DNA of 64,000 nt from the NCBI GenBank assembly GCA_021014325.1, contig CM037457.1:12945087-13009086 (forward strand), read 5' to 3'. Position numbers and translations under genes: made by a program. This DNA is from Plazaster borealis (taxonomy: Eukaryota; Echinodermata; Asteroidea; Forcipulatida; Labidiasteridae). Below are positions 47,214 through 57,111 of the stretch, one piece after another. The notes below the pieces were generated by a model, which was given only the letters and a program-made list of their open reading frames with translations, ran no database searches and was not told the origin of the DNA. Position 1 is the stretch's first letter, and every line of letters begins with the position of its first letter.

Positions 47214-50200
47214 GTGCGTATATAAATACCATTGTGTGCGTTGAAGTGTTCAAGATGTATAATAATAATAATTATAATGATGGACATTTCGAGTGCGCCA
47301 TGTCTTTCTTGAAGAACCAACCCCCTGATCTGTCACAAATGACATTCCTGACGTCTGTCATGAATATGACACCACTGATGTCTATCCCGATTGACACTAC
47401 TGACGTCTACCACGAATGACACTCCTGATGTCTGTCACGAATGACACTTAGACGTCTGTCACGAATGACACTCCTGATGTCTGTCACGAATGACACTCCT
47501 GATGTCTGTCACGAATGACACTCCTGATGTCTGTCGCGAATGACACGCCTAGACATCTGTCATGAATGACACTCCTGACGTCTGTCACCAATGAGACGCA
47601 CCTGATATTTGTCACAAATGACATGCCTGATGTCTGTCACAAAACTAATGAGACGCACCTGATATTTGTCACGAATGACATGCCTGATCATGTCTGTCAT
47701 AAAAGAGAAAAGACACTGTGCTGCATCGCTGAGGACTGTTGTTGTAGTTGGCTGTTAGTGTTACACTGCAAACAAATAGTGTACATTCACAAAATAGCAT
47801 TCACATGAATTGTGTCTTCGCAAAAACTGTCGTAGCTCTCTCAAACTGTCCCATAGTGCAAAGATTTGATGTTTTCTGCATGGAGCCTGTCTTGTTTGAG
47901 ATACAACATTATTTCAATTAATTTGTTATTGTACATGTTAATCATTTTCAATGTTGGAGTCATTTCCTTTTTTCATTGACCCCTTGTCATTCTTAAAGGT
48001 ATCTATATTTGTACACGTTTGGTAATGACTCAAAACGAATATTAGCATAAAAACTTACTTGGTAACAAGCAACGGAGAGCTGTTGATGGTATAAAACATT
48101 GTAGGAAACGACTCCCTCTGAAAGTAACGTAGTTTTTGAGAAAGAGGTAATTTCTCACTAAAATAATAAAAACTTCTTGCAAGAAGTTTTTATTCTTATC
48201 TGAAAGCACACAAATTTGTACAAAAAGGGTGTTTTTTCTTTCATCATTTTCTTGCAACTTTGATGACCAATTGAGCCCAAATTTTCACAGGCTTGTTAGT
48301 TTATGCATATGTTGGGATACACCAAGTGAAAACACTGGTCTTTGACAATTTCCAAACGTGTTCAGTGCCTTTAAGGAAATTGCTGAGGTAGCCTGGCAAG
48401 CACACAAGAAACGCAACGATTCTTTCATTGTAGATCTCTTTCAAGTCCAAGTTAGTTTGTCCAAAATGTGGAAAGGTTGGCAGTTGCGTCAGTAGCTCAT
48501 GATTTTCGTAATACATTGCCTAAAGGGACATGTTGGCTTCGGTTTGGGCACTCTGGGCTATACAAAGCATTTGTTATGAAATGAATATGGGTGGAAAGAT
48601 ATTTTAAAGGAATGTTACAGAACTGGTAATTAAAATTTTCTTTAATATCACAGATTTACATAAAACTTACATGGTCTAATGATGATGATAGTAGAAAACA
48701 TCCCTAGAAATATTTTTGTCTGAAATGCCATATTTAATGAGAAATAAATAAAACTAATTTCCGATTGGAGTTTATCGATCATGAGCGTTTCATGCATTGT
48801 ATAACACATGCAAATGTGTAATCGTTTTTTCACTTTTTTGTCGTGACCCAGATGGCCGATCGATCTCAAACTTCTGCAGGTTTGTCAGTTTATGTATATG
48901 GTGGATTATATAAAGTGCTTACACTGCCAGCAACTGTTTTGTTAGCAAAAACCAATTCTGTAATGTTCCTTTAAATTAATAAAAGTAGAATATAATGATG
49001 CACACAAATATACCTCAAAATTATGTGGTTTTCCTTTTAGTTCCTGAAATAACTGTGTCCGCCATTTTTTTGAACCAAAATTTTGGAGTCTACTCCACTC
49101 CTCTTTTCTCTCTCTTTTTTTACAATGATAAATATGCAAGTCTGCCATTAAAATAATTGTGATTACCTGCTGTCAAGTAATTTCAATATTTAATTATATA
49201 TTTTTGTTTAGGTTTCCATAACCTTTGACCCCTTCATGCATCTGTTGGTTCCCCTTACCCAAGAAGAGGAGAGTCCAATTTTTCTCCAAAGACTACTACA
49301 GAAAACCAGTGAAGGTAAGCTAGACCAAAAATGAAATCATATCAGCCCAGTGGTCTAAGTCAAAACCTGGACGTACATGTAACATTTGGATTTGTTTGAG
49401 TCCTTCTGACTTTTGTTGTTGAATTAATTCACCCATTGATTAAAGGGTCTGTATACGTTTGGTAATGATTCCTATAATATGCAATATCTATCCTGTGAAA
49501 GTTTCATTTAAAGGCACTGTACACGTTTGGTGATTACACTGTACTCACAATATATATTAGCATAAAAACTAAACTGACTTGGTAACGAGCAACAGAGAGC
49601 TGTTGATAGTATAAAACATTGTGAGAAACGACTCCCTCTGAAGTAACGTAGTTTTTGAGAAAGAGGTAATTTCTCACTAAAATAATGAAAACTTCTTGCA
49701 AGAAGTTTTTATTCCTACATCTGAAAGCACACAAATTTGTACAACAAGGGTGTTTTTTCTTTCATCATTTTCTTGCAACTTCGATGACCAATTGAGCCCA
49801 AATTTTCACAGGCTTGTTATTTTATGCATATGTTGGGATACACTGAATGAGAACACTGGTCTTTGACAATTACCAAACGTGTACGATGCCTTTAAAATGG
49901 TGGTAGCAATTTTCAGATATCACCGACTATCTGGAGCGATTATGTTCAGGGAGGAATTATAACCTGTAATTGGAATACACAATATCAGAAATGTTTCTGA
50001 CAGAAACCTTTCTCAGATTTAATTATTTTTGGATAAAAAGGGATATATTTTTCCATAACCACCAGGCTTGAATTTGGAGGAAAAATCCACAATACTCCAG
50101 TGCTTGTTGTAGCCCAAAGTTTTTACTGGACCAGAAGTTTGTTAACAAGACCAGAATCAAACAGAGACAAAACTGTCGTCTGTAATAAACAGGTTAAAAT

Positions 50201-50589
50201 ATAAACTGTTTCTCATTGGAAAAACAAAATACTAAGAGAAGATTATTTCATTTGTCTTATGGGTATACTTCAACACTCAACAGAATTGAAATATCATAAC
50301 ATCTGAACATAATTTGTCTTTAGTACAGATAATACCTGTTGAGGTATTCTTAATCAACTTGAAAACACAAGACCTTCACCCTTGGCCGACCTTGAGTTTT
50401 CTGGCTCTCGCTAAAATCACTGGCCTCGGGCTTGCGCTTCAGTGCAAATTTCGAGCCCTGAGAAATGGGCAAGATAACTTTAAAGAATTAAAACAAATAC
50501 TGAGCCATTTCGATTTTTTTTTAATTGCAGGATCCGTTTTGGAAAGACATTCCCTTGAGCTCCAGACATTGCAACCAGTGAGAAAGTGA
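47082..50589 (+). CDS. Candidate small single-pass membrane protein, 3 coding exons
   Basis: I do not recognise this protein. Three segments with GT-AG borders join in frame: 47082-47213 (44 codons), 49212-49314 and 50531-50589 (stop TGA). The result is 97 residues. Residues 10-27 (LLGTVGTLILSFAAVLIM) form one hydrophobic segment after a short polar N-terminus, followed by basic residues (RSLWSGKFRSF). This suggests a membrane anchor; topology is not certain. The rest is soluble, with an acidic patch QEEES. Donors are GTGCGT and GTAAGC. Support is the phase match, the hydrophobic segment and the promoter-like exon upstream. Against it: the exons are short, the third could be chance, and no homologue comes to mind. 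A different 3' exon is possible. Confidence 0.4.
47334..47710 (+). repeat. 25-bp minisatellite
   Basis: Units of tgacactcctgatgtctgtc acgaa, about 14 copies with substitutions and a few indels. Each unit includes gtcacgaatgac, whose ends are complementary (GTCA/TGAC). It lies just after coding exon 1 of the candidate small gene. Confidence 0.85.
47993..48374. mobile_element. TTAA-flanked MITE, family 1, copy 4
   Basis: TTAA ends, same orientation as copy 1, with the central hairpin aaaacttcttgcaagaagtt. Well preserved. Confidence 0.85.
48531..49085. mobile_element. Family 3 repeat interrupted by a family 2 MITE
   Basis: 48531-48603 and 48975-49085 align in order with 38844-39035. The family 2 MITE between them is flanked by TTAA on each side, so it inserted into a pre-existing family 3 copy. 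Confidence 0.7.
48604..48974 (-). mobile_element. TTAA-flanked MITE, family 2, copy 2
   Basis: Reverse-orientation copy of 952-1316: ttaaaggaatgttacagaac at the left, aattctgtaatgttccttta at the right, and the conserved interior gaaatgccatatttaatgag. It is nested in family 3. Confidence 0.8.
49212..49314 (+). CDS. Small gene, coding exon 2
   Basis: Acceptor tttgtttag after a T-rich tract and donor GTAAGC. It encodes VSITFDPFMHLLVPLTQEEE and SPIFLQRLLQKTSE, leaving one base. The strong splice sites and the absence of stops make this the most exon-like of the three. Confidence 0.5.
49508..49895. mobile_element. TTAA-flanked MITE, family 1, copy 5
   Basis: TTAA ends, termini aaaggcactgtacacgtttg and accaaacgtgtacgatgcct. 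A short degenerate start of the same family (ttaaagggtctgtatacgtt) lies just upstream at 49440-49500, suggesting two successive insertions. Confidence 0.85.
50531..50589 (+). CDS. Small gene, coding exon 3 and stop
   Basis: Acceptor taattgcag. Joined to the exon 2 base it reads GSVLERHSLELQTLQPVRK then TGA. Only 19 codons, so chance is possible. AATAAA lies downstream at 51043-51048. Confidence 0.3.
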
Positions 50590-50638
50590 CACATTGTTCC
50601 CAGGTTACGCATGGGTACGCCCTTAACCATTTTTCGCC

Positions 50639-50827
50639 AGGGCCAATTTCATGGAGCTGATGAAGCACAAAAAGTAAGCTAAGCACAACAAAATTATGCT
50701 TACCGGAATTTGGTTACCAGCCAAACATGTCACATGTAGCATTTATGAAGTGTAACCTGCTCATTTCTGCTAAGCAGGAAATTATCAAGCAATTTTCTGC
50801 TTAACCAGCTCCATGAAATTGGGCCCT
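50639..50827. mobile_element. TIR element with 'gggccaatttcatggagct' ends
   Basis: A 189-bp element. The left end agggccaatttcatggagct pairs with the right end agctccatgaaattgggccc. The interior carries a gcttagcagaaa-type inverted repeat (gctaagcaggaaattatcaa). It starts about 50 nt after the stop of the candidate small gene, possibly inside its 3' UTR. Confidence 0.8.
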
Positions 50828-51955
50828 GATGGAGTGTTTGCACACATTTAATTCAGTGTTATGTACACCACACCAGCAGTATAGACTGTGCAAGTCTTGC
50901 ACGTATCGGAACAAGAAAACACGTCAAACGAAGAACATTTTTTTCTCTGAAATCAAATCTTTGTTTTAAATTATATTCAATGATAAAATCTGAACAACAA
51001 AAATACTCATTACATGTTTAAAAAATCAATATTAGTTTTTATAATAAATACACAAATAATGTGTTAATAAAAAAATTGAAGCAAAATTAAAACTCTGGGA
51101 CAAGGATGCTTTGATCTTAACTTTTTAGAAACCACTTATGTGGATTCGCAATGGTCACACGGGCTTAAAATTAACGCTTGACGCAGTAATAAAGAGGACG
51201 CTGACGCCTCAACAACCATAGACTGCTATGAAAAGGCTTCGCGTTGCAATAACAGCATCTGGCAATTATCATCGCGCATCCAAAACAAGCGTTTACATAA
51301 GTTTTGTGATCGGAGGTGAGCACAAAATTCTTAATTTTTTGCAGCAACCGGAAGCTGAGGTTAAGTTAAATTCTCGGGTTTTCTTCGTTATATTGTTAAA
51401 TAGATTTTACTTTCCTATTTTTTATCACTAAGTATTACATTCCCAACAACATATATATTTTTCATGGTCATAAACCACGTTAAACTAAAATAATTGACAA
51501 AACAAAATCTTGCCCACGTAAATCTTCATATGGTTGGGACCACAATGGTCCCGGAAGTTCAAATATGCGTGAGACTTGCACAGTCTATTGTAAGGTACAA
51601 GAGATAGTCCTCATGTGACCGTGGTGTTTGTTGACCCCAAGAGGGGGTACGTTTTATGAATGAATACAACTTTCCAGTAACAAAACTTCTAACTTAAGAT
51701 TTTCTAGCATTTTGTAAGTTTATTTTTGGAAACTGATGTGAAATTGTAAAACCAGTCTCTAGCTTTCCTGCTAGTTTTTCTGGAAAAAACCCAATTATAA
51801 GGGCCTTATACACAGAATTGAATGAGACAAAGAAACAAATTGTTTGAATGAACGTCACAGCCTTGATAAACTGTTTTAATTGTCAACAAATAAATTTGTG
51901 CGGAGTGCTGAAAAATTGTTTGGCCATCCTGTCGCACGTAAAAGTGCACTTGGGG
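50828..51955. other. Intergenic, nothing recognised
   Basis: AT-rich DNA with the possible poly(A) signal of the small gene at 51043. The phrase gcaagtctt(g)gcac / gacttgcacagtctat recurs inverted at 50888 and 51570, which may mark the ends of an old element of about 0.7 kb. Confidence 0.35.
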
Positions 51956-51987
51956 CACACCTGACCCCAACCATGTCAGTAGAACTT
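51956..51987 (+). repeat. Isolated minisatellite unit
   Basis: gcacacctgaccccaaccat plus gtcagtagaact matches most of one 48-bp unit of the large array 200 bp downstream. It could be the ancestral seed or an escaped copy. Confidence 0.6.
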
Positions 51988-52189
51988 CCTCCATGGTAGA
52001 ACTGACTTCTCAGCTAACAATTTGACGTTCTCACAACATGAAGTCAGACTTTGGTATAAGTAACGTAACTAATATAACATTGTAACAACAAAACTTTGTC
52101 GACTCCCCTAAACGTCTTCCGAATGTAAGAACGCAATGTAACAACCACTTTGTTGGTACATTTAAGACATGTTTCCAATGACCTTTTAA

Positions 52190-53971
52190 CATGTGGATAC
52201 ACCTGTCCCTAACCATGTCAGTAGAACTGACTTATGTGGGTACACCTGACCCATACCATGTCAGTAGAACTGACTTAAATCATGTGGATACACCTGACCC
52301 ATACCATGTCAGTAGAACTGACTTAAATCATGTGGATACACCTGACCCATACCATGTCAGTAGAACTGACTTAAATCATGTGGATACACCTGACCCCAGC
52401 CTTGTCAGTAGAACTGACTTAAATCATGTGGATACACCTGACCCCAGCCTTGTCAGTAGAACTGACTTATTTCATGTTGGTACACCTGACCCCAACCATG
52501 TCAGTAGAACTGACTTATGTGGGTACACCTGACCCATACCATGTCAGTAGAACTGACTTAAATTCTGTGGGTACACCTGACCCCAGCCATGTCAGTAGAA
52601 CTGACTTAAATCCTGTGGGTACCCCTGACCCATGCCATGTCAGTAGAACTGACTTAAATCCTGTGGATACACCTGACCCAAACCATGTTTGTAGAACTGA
52701 CTTAATTCATGTGGATACACCTGACCCCAACCATGTCAGTAGAACTGACATAGGGTACACCTGACCCCAGACTTGTCAGTAAACTGACTTAAATCCTGTG
52801 GGTACACCTGACCCCAGCCATGTCAGTAGAACTGATTTAATTCATGTGGGTACATCTGACCCCAACCATGTCTGTAGAACTGACTTAAATCCTGTGGGTA
52901 CCCTTGACCCATGCCATGTCAGTAGAACTGACTTAAATCCTGTGGATACACCTGACCCAAACCATGTTTGTAGAACTGACTTAATTCATGTGGATACACC
53001 TGACCCCAACCATGTCAGTAGAACTGACATAGGGTACACCTGACCCCAGACTTGTCAGTAAACTGACTTAAATCCTGTGGGTACACCTGACCCCAACCAT
53101 GTCAGTAGAACTGATTTAATTCATGTGGGTACATCTGACCCCAACCATGTCTGTAGAACTGACATAGGGTACACCTGACCCCAGACCTGTCAGTAAACTG
53201 ACTTAAATCCTGTGGGTACACCTGACCCCAACCATGTCAGTAGAACTGATTTAATTCATGTGGATACACCTGACCCCAACCATGTCAGTAGAACTGACAT
53301 AGGGTACACCTGACCCCAGACTTGTCAGTAAACTGACTTAAATCCTGTGTGTACACCTGACCCCAGCCATGTCAGTAGAACTGATTTAATTCATGTGGGT
53401 ACATCTGACCCCAACCATGTCTGTAGAACTGACTTAAATCCTGTGGGTACCCCTGACCCATGCCATGTCAGTAGAACTGACTTAAATCCTGTGGATACAC
53501 CTGACCCAAACCATGTTTGTAGAACTGACTTAATTCATGTGGATACACCTGACCCCAACCATGTCAGTAGAACTGACCTAAATCCTGTGGGTACACCTGA
53601 CCCCAACCATGTCAGTAGAACTGACCTAAATCCTGTGGGTTCACCTGACCCCAGCCATGTCAGTAGAACTGACTTTAATCCAGTGGGTACACATGACCCA
53701 AGCCATGTCAGTAGAACTGACTTAAATCCTGTGGGTACACCTGACCCCAGCCATGTCTGTAGAACTGACTTAAACCCTGTGGGTACCCCTGACCCCAGCC
53801 ATGTCAGTAGAACTGACTTAAATCCAGTGGATACACCTGACCCATACCATGTCAGTAGAACTGACTTAAATCATGTGTGTACACCTGACCCCAGCCATGT
53901 CAGTAGAACTGATTTAATTCCTGTGGGTACACCTGACCCCAACCATGTCAGTAGAACTGACTTAATTTAAT
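52190..53971 (+). repeat. 48-bp minisatellite with higher-order structure
   Basis: About 37 units of the form gtgggtacacctgacc ccag ccatgtcagtagaactgact taaatcct. Sixteen codons fit each unit, so long frames stay open, reading VGTPDPSHVSRTDLNP. Shortened 39-bp units (gacatagggtacacc ... gtcagtaaactgac) break the frame at 52752, 53031, 53166 and 53301, with higher-order periods of 279 and 135 bp. No splice sites or independent start support translation. Confidence 0.9.
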
Positions 53972-55260
53972 CCTGTCATTAAGGTGATCATCTTATATTT
54001 TCTGATAATTATTTGGGTATTTTTACAGATGCCACAACAATTTATTTGTCTTTTCTTTGTCTTTCGAGTCATTGTGACGACTGCTTTGATGTAGTAATCC
54101 GCCGTCAACACGGATCATGAAGATTGAAGTGACGTCTTGGATCAAGGAGACTGACATCCAAGTATCTACATCTCCAGACCACCAGGTTCACTTGTGGAAT
54201 TTGAAGGTCAGCTTTATTCTTTTGAGTTGAACATAACTTTGAAGAGGTTTAATCTTCATTTACAAGTGAAATGTTGTGCATGAGTTGTCATGCCAAAACA
54301 TTCTTCATAACCTTTTTGGAGATGTCACAAATGGCCCAATGCTAGATATAATAGAGTTTAATTAAGACATATCACCAGGGTCACCAGTCGAATTCAAAGG
54401 TGAGGTTTTTTTTCTGTGGAGTTGTACCTTGAAGAGTTTTACCTCCATGTACATGAACTGTCACAAACCATTGTTCCTAGCAAGTTGATCATCAATTAAT
54501 TAATATTTGCAGTGATGCAGTAATCTGCTGTCTTCACTTTCCAGACACTTGTGTGAGGAATGGCTATGGAGTGGTCAGTGAACTGCCTGGAATTCTTTTT
54601 TGCCACAAACCATGAAGGTAAAGATTTCAGGGCATGAAGAGCACTTGCAACTACTGGTCACCAGCATTTACCAGGTAAGAAGCAAGATATCTTGCAAACC
54701 TTGAGGACCTAATATCAAAACCGTCACTCAAAAAGTGACTGATGCTGTCTGATTTTGTTTTTGATGGGGTAACGCAGGGTTAATCATCATTCACAACTTA
54801 ATAATTTTGTACTCTGTCATCACACTTGAGCCTTTTTCAGTGAAGTTTCACATAAATAATTGTCCATCCTCATTCAGGCTGGAAGTTTCATAATAAAGTG
54901 AAATGATTTGTTGTATGCAGAAGGAGAGTTCATTGAGTGATTATAAACTTCCTAATAATAATCAATCAATAAGTGTTCTGAAGTATAACGATTTCCCTCA
55001 ATTTGCAGGTTATGATGAATCGCTTGGATGTATTTTACTGTAATCATTCAACATGGACCATCAAGATTGAAGTGACATCGCGGGACAATGAGAATGACAT
55101 CATGCCTTGAGGAGAATTTTGACATCTTCAATCACTATCATCACAAATGGAATTTGAAGATAAGATCTGTTTTTGAATTATTATTTATTTTATGAGGTAC
55201 ATGTAAATATTTTGTGTGTCACACATGCGGTAAGAAGCAATTCACTAGAAAGTACTTAAA

Positions 55261-55323
55261 ATGGAGCTAAAACCTTACAAATTAGCACAAGAAGAGCAGC
55301 TTGGAATGGCCAACCAAGTATAG
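55261..55323 (+). other. 20-codon small ORF repeated in units 1-4
   Basis: ATG in a good context (aaaATGG), reading MELKPYKLAQEEQLGMANQV then TAG. Copies lie at 58396-58458 (one Glu-to-Gln change), 61424-61486 and 63157-63219. The units are nearly identical throughout, so conservation says little about function. Confidence 0.2.
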
Positions 55324-55332
55324 CCTAAAAAA

Positions 55333-55495
55333 TATATATATATATATATATATAATGATTTTGGGTTGAACAAAGAAAAATTGACTAGAGTGGGATTTGA
55401 ACCAACGACCTCCGGTTTAACGTGCCGGCGCTCTACCAACTGAGCTATCTAGCCCTATGTTGGCGGTCTCCCTATATATATATATATATATAATA
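55333..55495 (-). mobile_element. SINE-B inserted in a TA microsatellite
   Basis: The tRNA-like head in reverse (ctctaccaactgagctatct; B-box complement gggatttgaacc) has arms GGCTAG/CTAGTC that pair like an acceptor stem. TA repeats flank both sides, whereas unit 2 has a single uninterrupted TA tract at 58468-58495. The insert is absent in units 2-4. Confidence 0.8.
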
Positions 55496-55669
55496 AAATT
55501 AAACAAATGCATAAAAAAAATTTAAAACAAAAATCAATAAAAAATAAATACATGAACAAATAAATACATTGCCAGACAAGTTCTCACAAAGAACAAATAT
55601 CTACACAGCAAAGTATGGTGTTACCGCAAGCCAAATATACATCAACTTTAACCTCCCGAGTTCCGAAAT

Positions 55670-55802
55670 CTAACCCTAAACCTAACCCTAACCCTAACCC
55701 TAACCCTAACCCTAACTCTAACTCTAACACTAACACTAACACTAACTCTAACACTAACCGTAACTCTAACCCTAACACTAACCCTAACCCTAACCCTAAC
55801 CC
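55670..55802 (-). repeat. Interstitial telomere-like array 1
   Basis: About 22 hexamers reading CCCTAA on this strand (TTAGGG on the other), with variants CTCTAA, CACTAA and CCGTAA in the centre. An element end ggtgttaccgcaagccaaat lies just upstream, and CCCGGGG closes the array. Confidence 0.9.
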
Positions 55803-57111
55803 GGGGTGAGTGGCTAAGGGGGTGATAATCTGGTTGGCTTATTCTTGGAAAGGACTTTTCGGGGGCAATCTGAGAGAGGACGGTAGTATGCCTATAACGT
55901 GGCTGGCGTTCAACATGTGGTTCGCTGCAGTCATTGCATAGGCAACAAGCTTCTGTCTATAACTTTGCTTACCACTGATGAGTCCAGACCAAAGATTTGG
56001 TCAGCTGGGGAGGATCCTTTGATGTCATTTACTCTTTTGCAGTCTTTGATGAATGGAATGTAGGAGACCAATTAAGAACCAACTCCGCAGCAGTGAAGTT
56101 AATAATGAGAAGTCCCTCGGAAAGGCAGTATTTCACGGTGTTTGAGTACTTGTGAACAAGGTTTTTTAGTTATAAACGTTCATGACATGTACCTGGTGTT
56201 GAATTGTATTTAATTATGTGTGTTTTTAGTTCTATTTGATGTTATTTAGATTTGCTTTTTGATGACCGACTGTCATCGCTTTACAAAGTTTTTTGTCCAA
56301 CTGCTTTATACAAGTATTTATTCTTTAAAGTTGAACATAACCTTGAGGAGGTTTATCTTCGTTTACAAGTGAAATGTTTTGCATGAGTTGTCATGCCAAA
56401 ACCATTCTTCAAAACATTTTTGATTCACATCAAATATGTGAACTCCGCCATTCTTGAAAAAGCTCTTGATAACTTCAAAAAGCAGGAAATGTTTCATTGT
56501 TAGAATAAGTTGCCCTTTAAATGTCACTATTCTGATCTGCATTTTTAATACAGATTGACGCTATCAGTGGGAAACTATGAATACCTTTGTTTTCAACCCT
56601 CCAAATTCCTTGTTTAATAACCTTTTTGGAGATGTTTTTGTTTGCTAAAGGAATTTGATAAAAACCAAAAATGGGTGCACAGATTTATAATCACACATGT
56701 GCATCAACAAATTCTGCCCTTGCAATTAACTTTTAATCCTAGGACATGCTAAACATTGAGATTTCAGTGAGCATAATTCATGTTGAGCATTCTGTTATCC
56801 AAAATGTGTGGTTGTTATGAAGTTGGTGGCGATGGAAATAATGTGATCTTATTTTATTTTGTAATATAATACAGGTACTTCTGATGAACTGCACGACTGT
56901 AAAAACACCAGCATTAAGTGTCTCTAGGTATGAGTAGATTCTTATCACTTAAAGGTACTGGACACGTTTGGAAATTGTCAAAGACCAGTATTCTCACTTG
57001 TTGTATCCCAATATGCATAAAATAACAAACCTGTGTTTCACTTTTGTTTTATACAAGTAGTTTTTAACTGATGAGAAGCGTTGTTCCTTGGAAGACTTTA
57101 TTCAAAGCTTT

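Larger units (their letters stand above)
53975..57111 (+). repeat. Large tandem array, unit 1 (3137 bp)
   Basis: Starts gtcattaaggtgatcatctt directly after the minisatellite. It is collinear with units 2-5 and contains a unique SINE-B insertion (55355-55472) in its TA microsatellite, a telomere-like array (55670-55802), splice-like blocks (54029-54206, 54545-54617, 54631-54674, from 55009, 56875-56927) and a partial family 1 MITE end at about 56950-57040. Confidence 0.9.

Noticed and set aside
47334..47710. CRISPR-like repeat array
   Set aside because: Units are contiguous without unique spacers, and the DNA is eukaryotic; this is a minisatellite.
52191..53970. Long open frames in the 48-bp minisatellite as a repeat-protein gene
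   Set aside because: The frame is open only because the unit is a multiple of three. Short units break it, and there are no splice sites, promoter signs or non-repeat domains.
55584..55809. Asn-Pro-rich and Leu-Gly-rich frames over the CCCTAA arrays (also 58585-58810)
   Set aside because: They are direct translations of the telomere-like hexamers on either strand.
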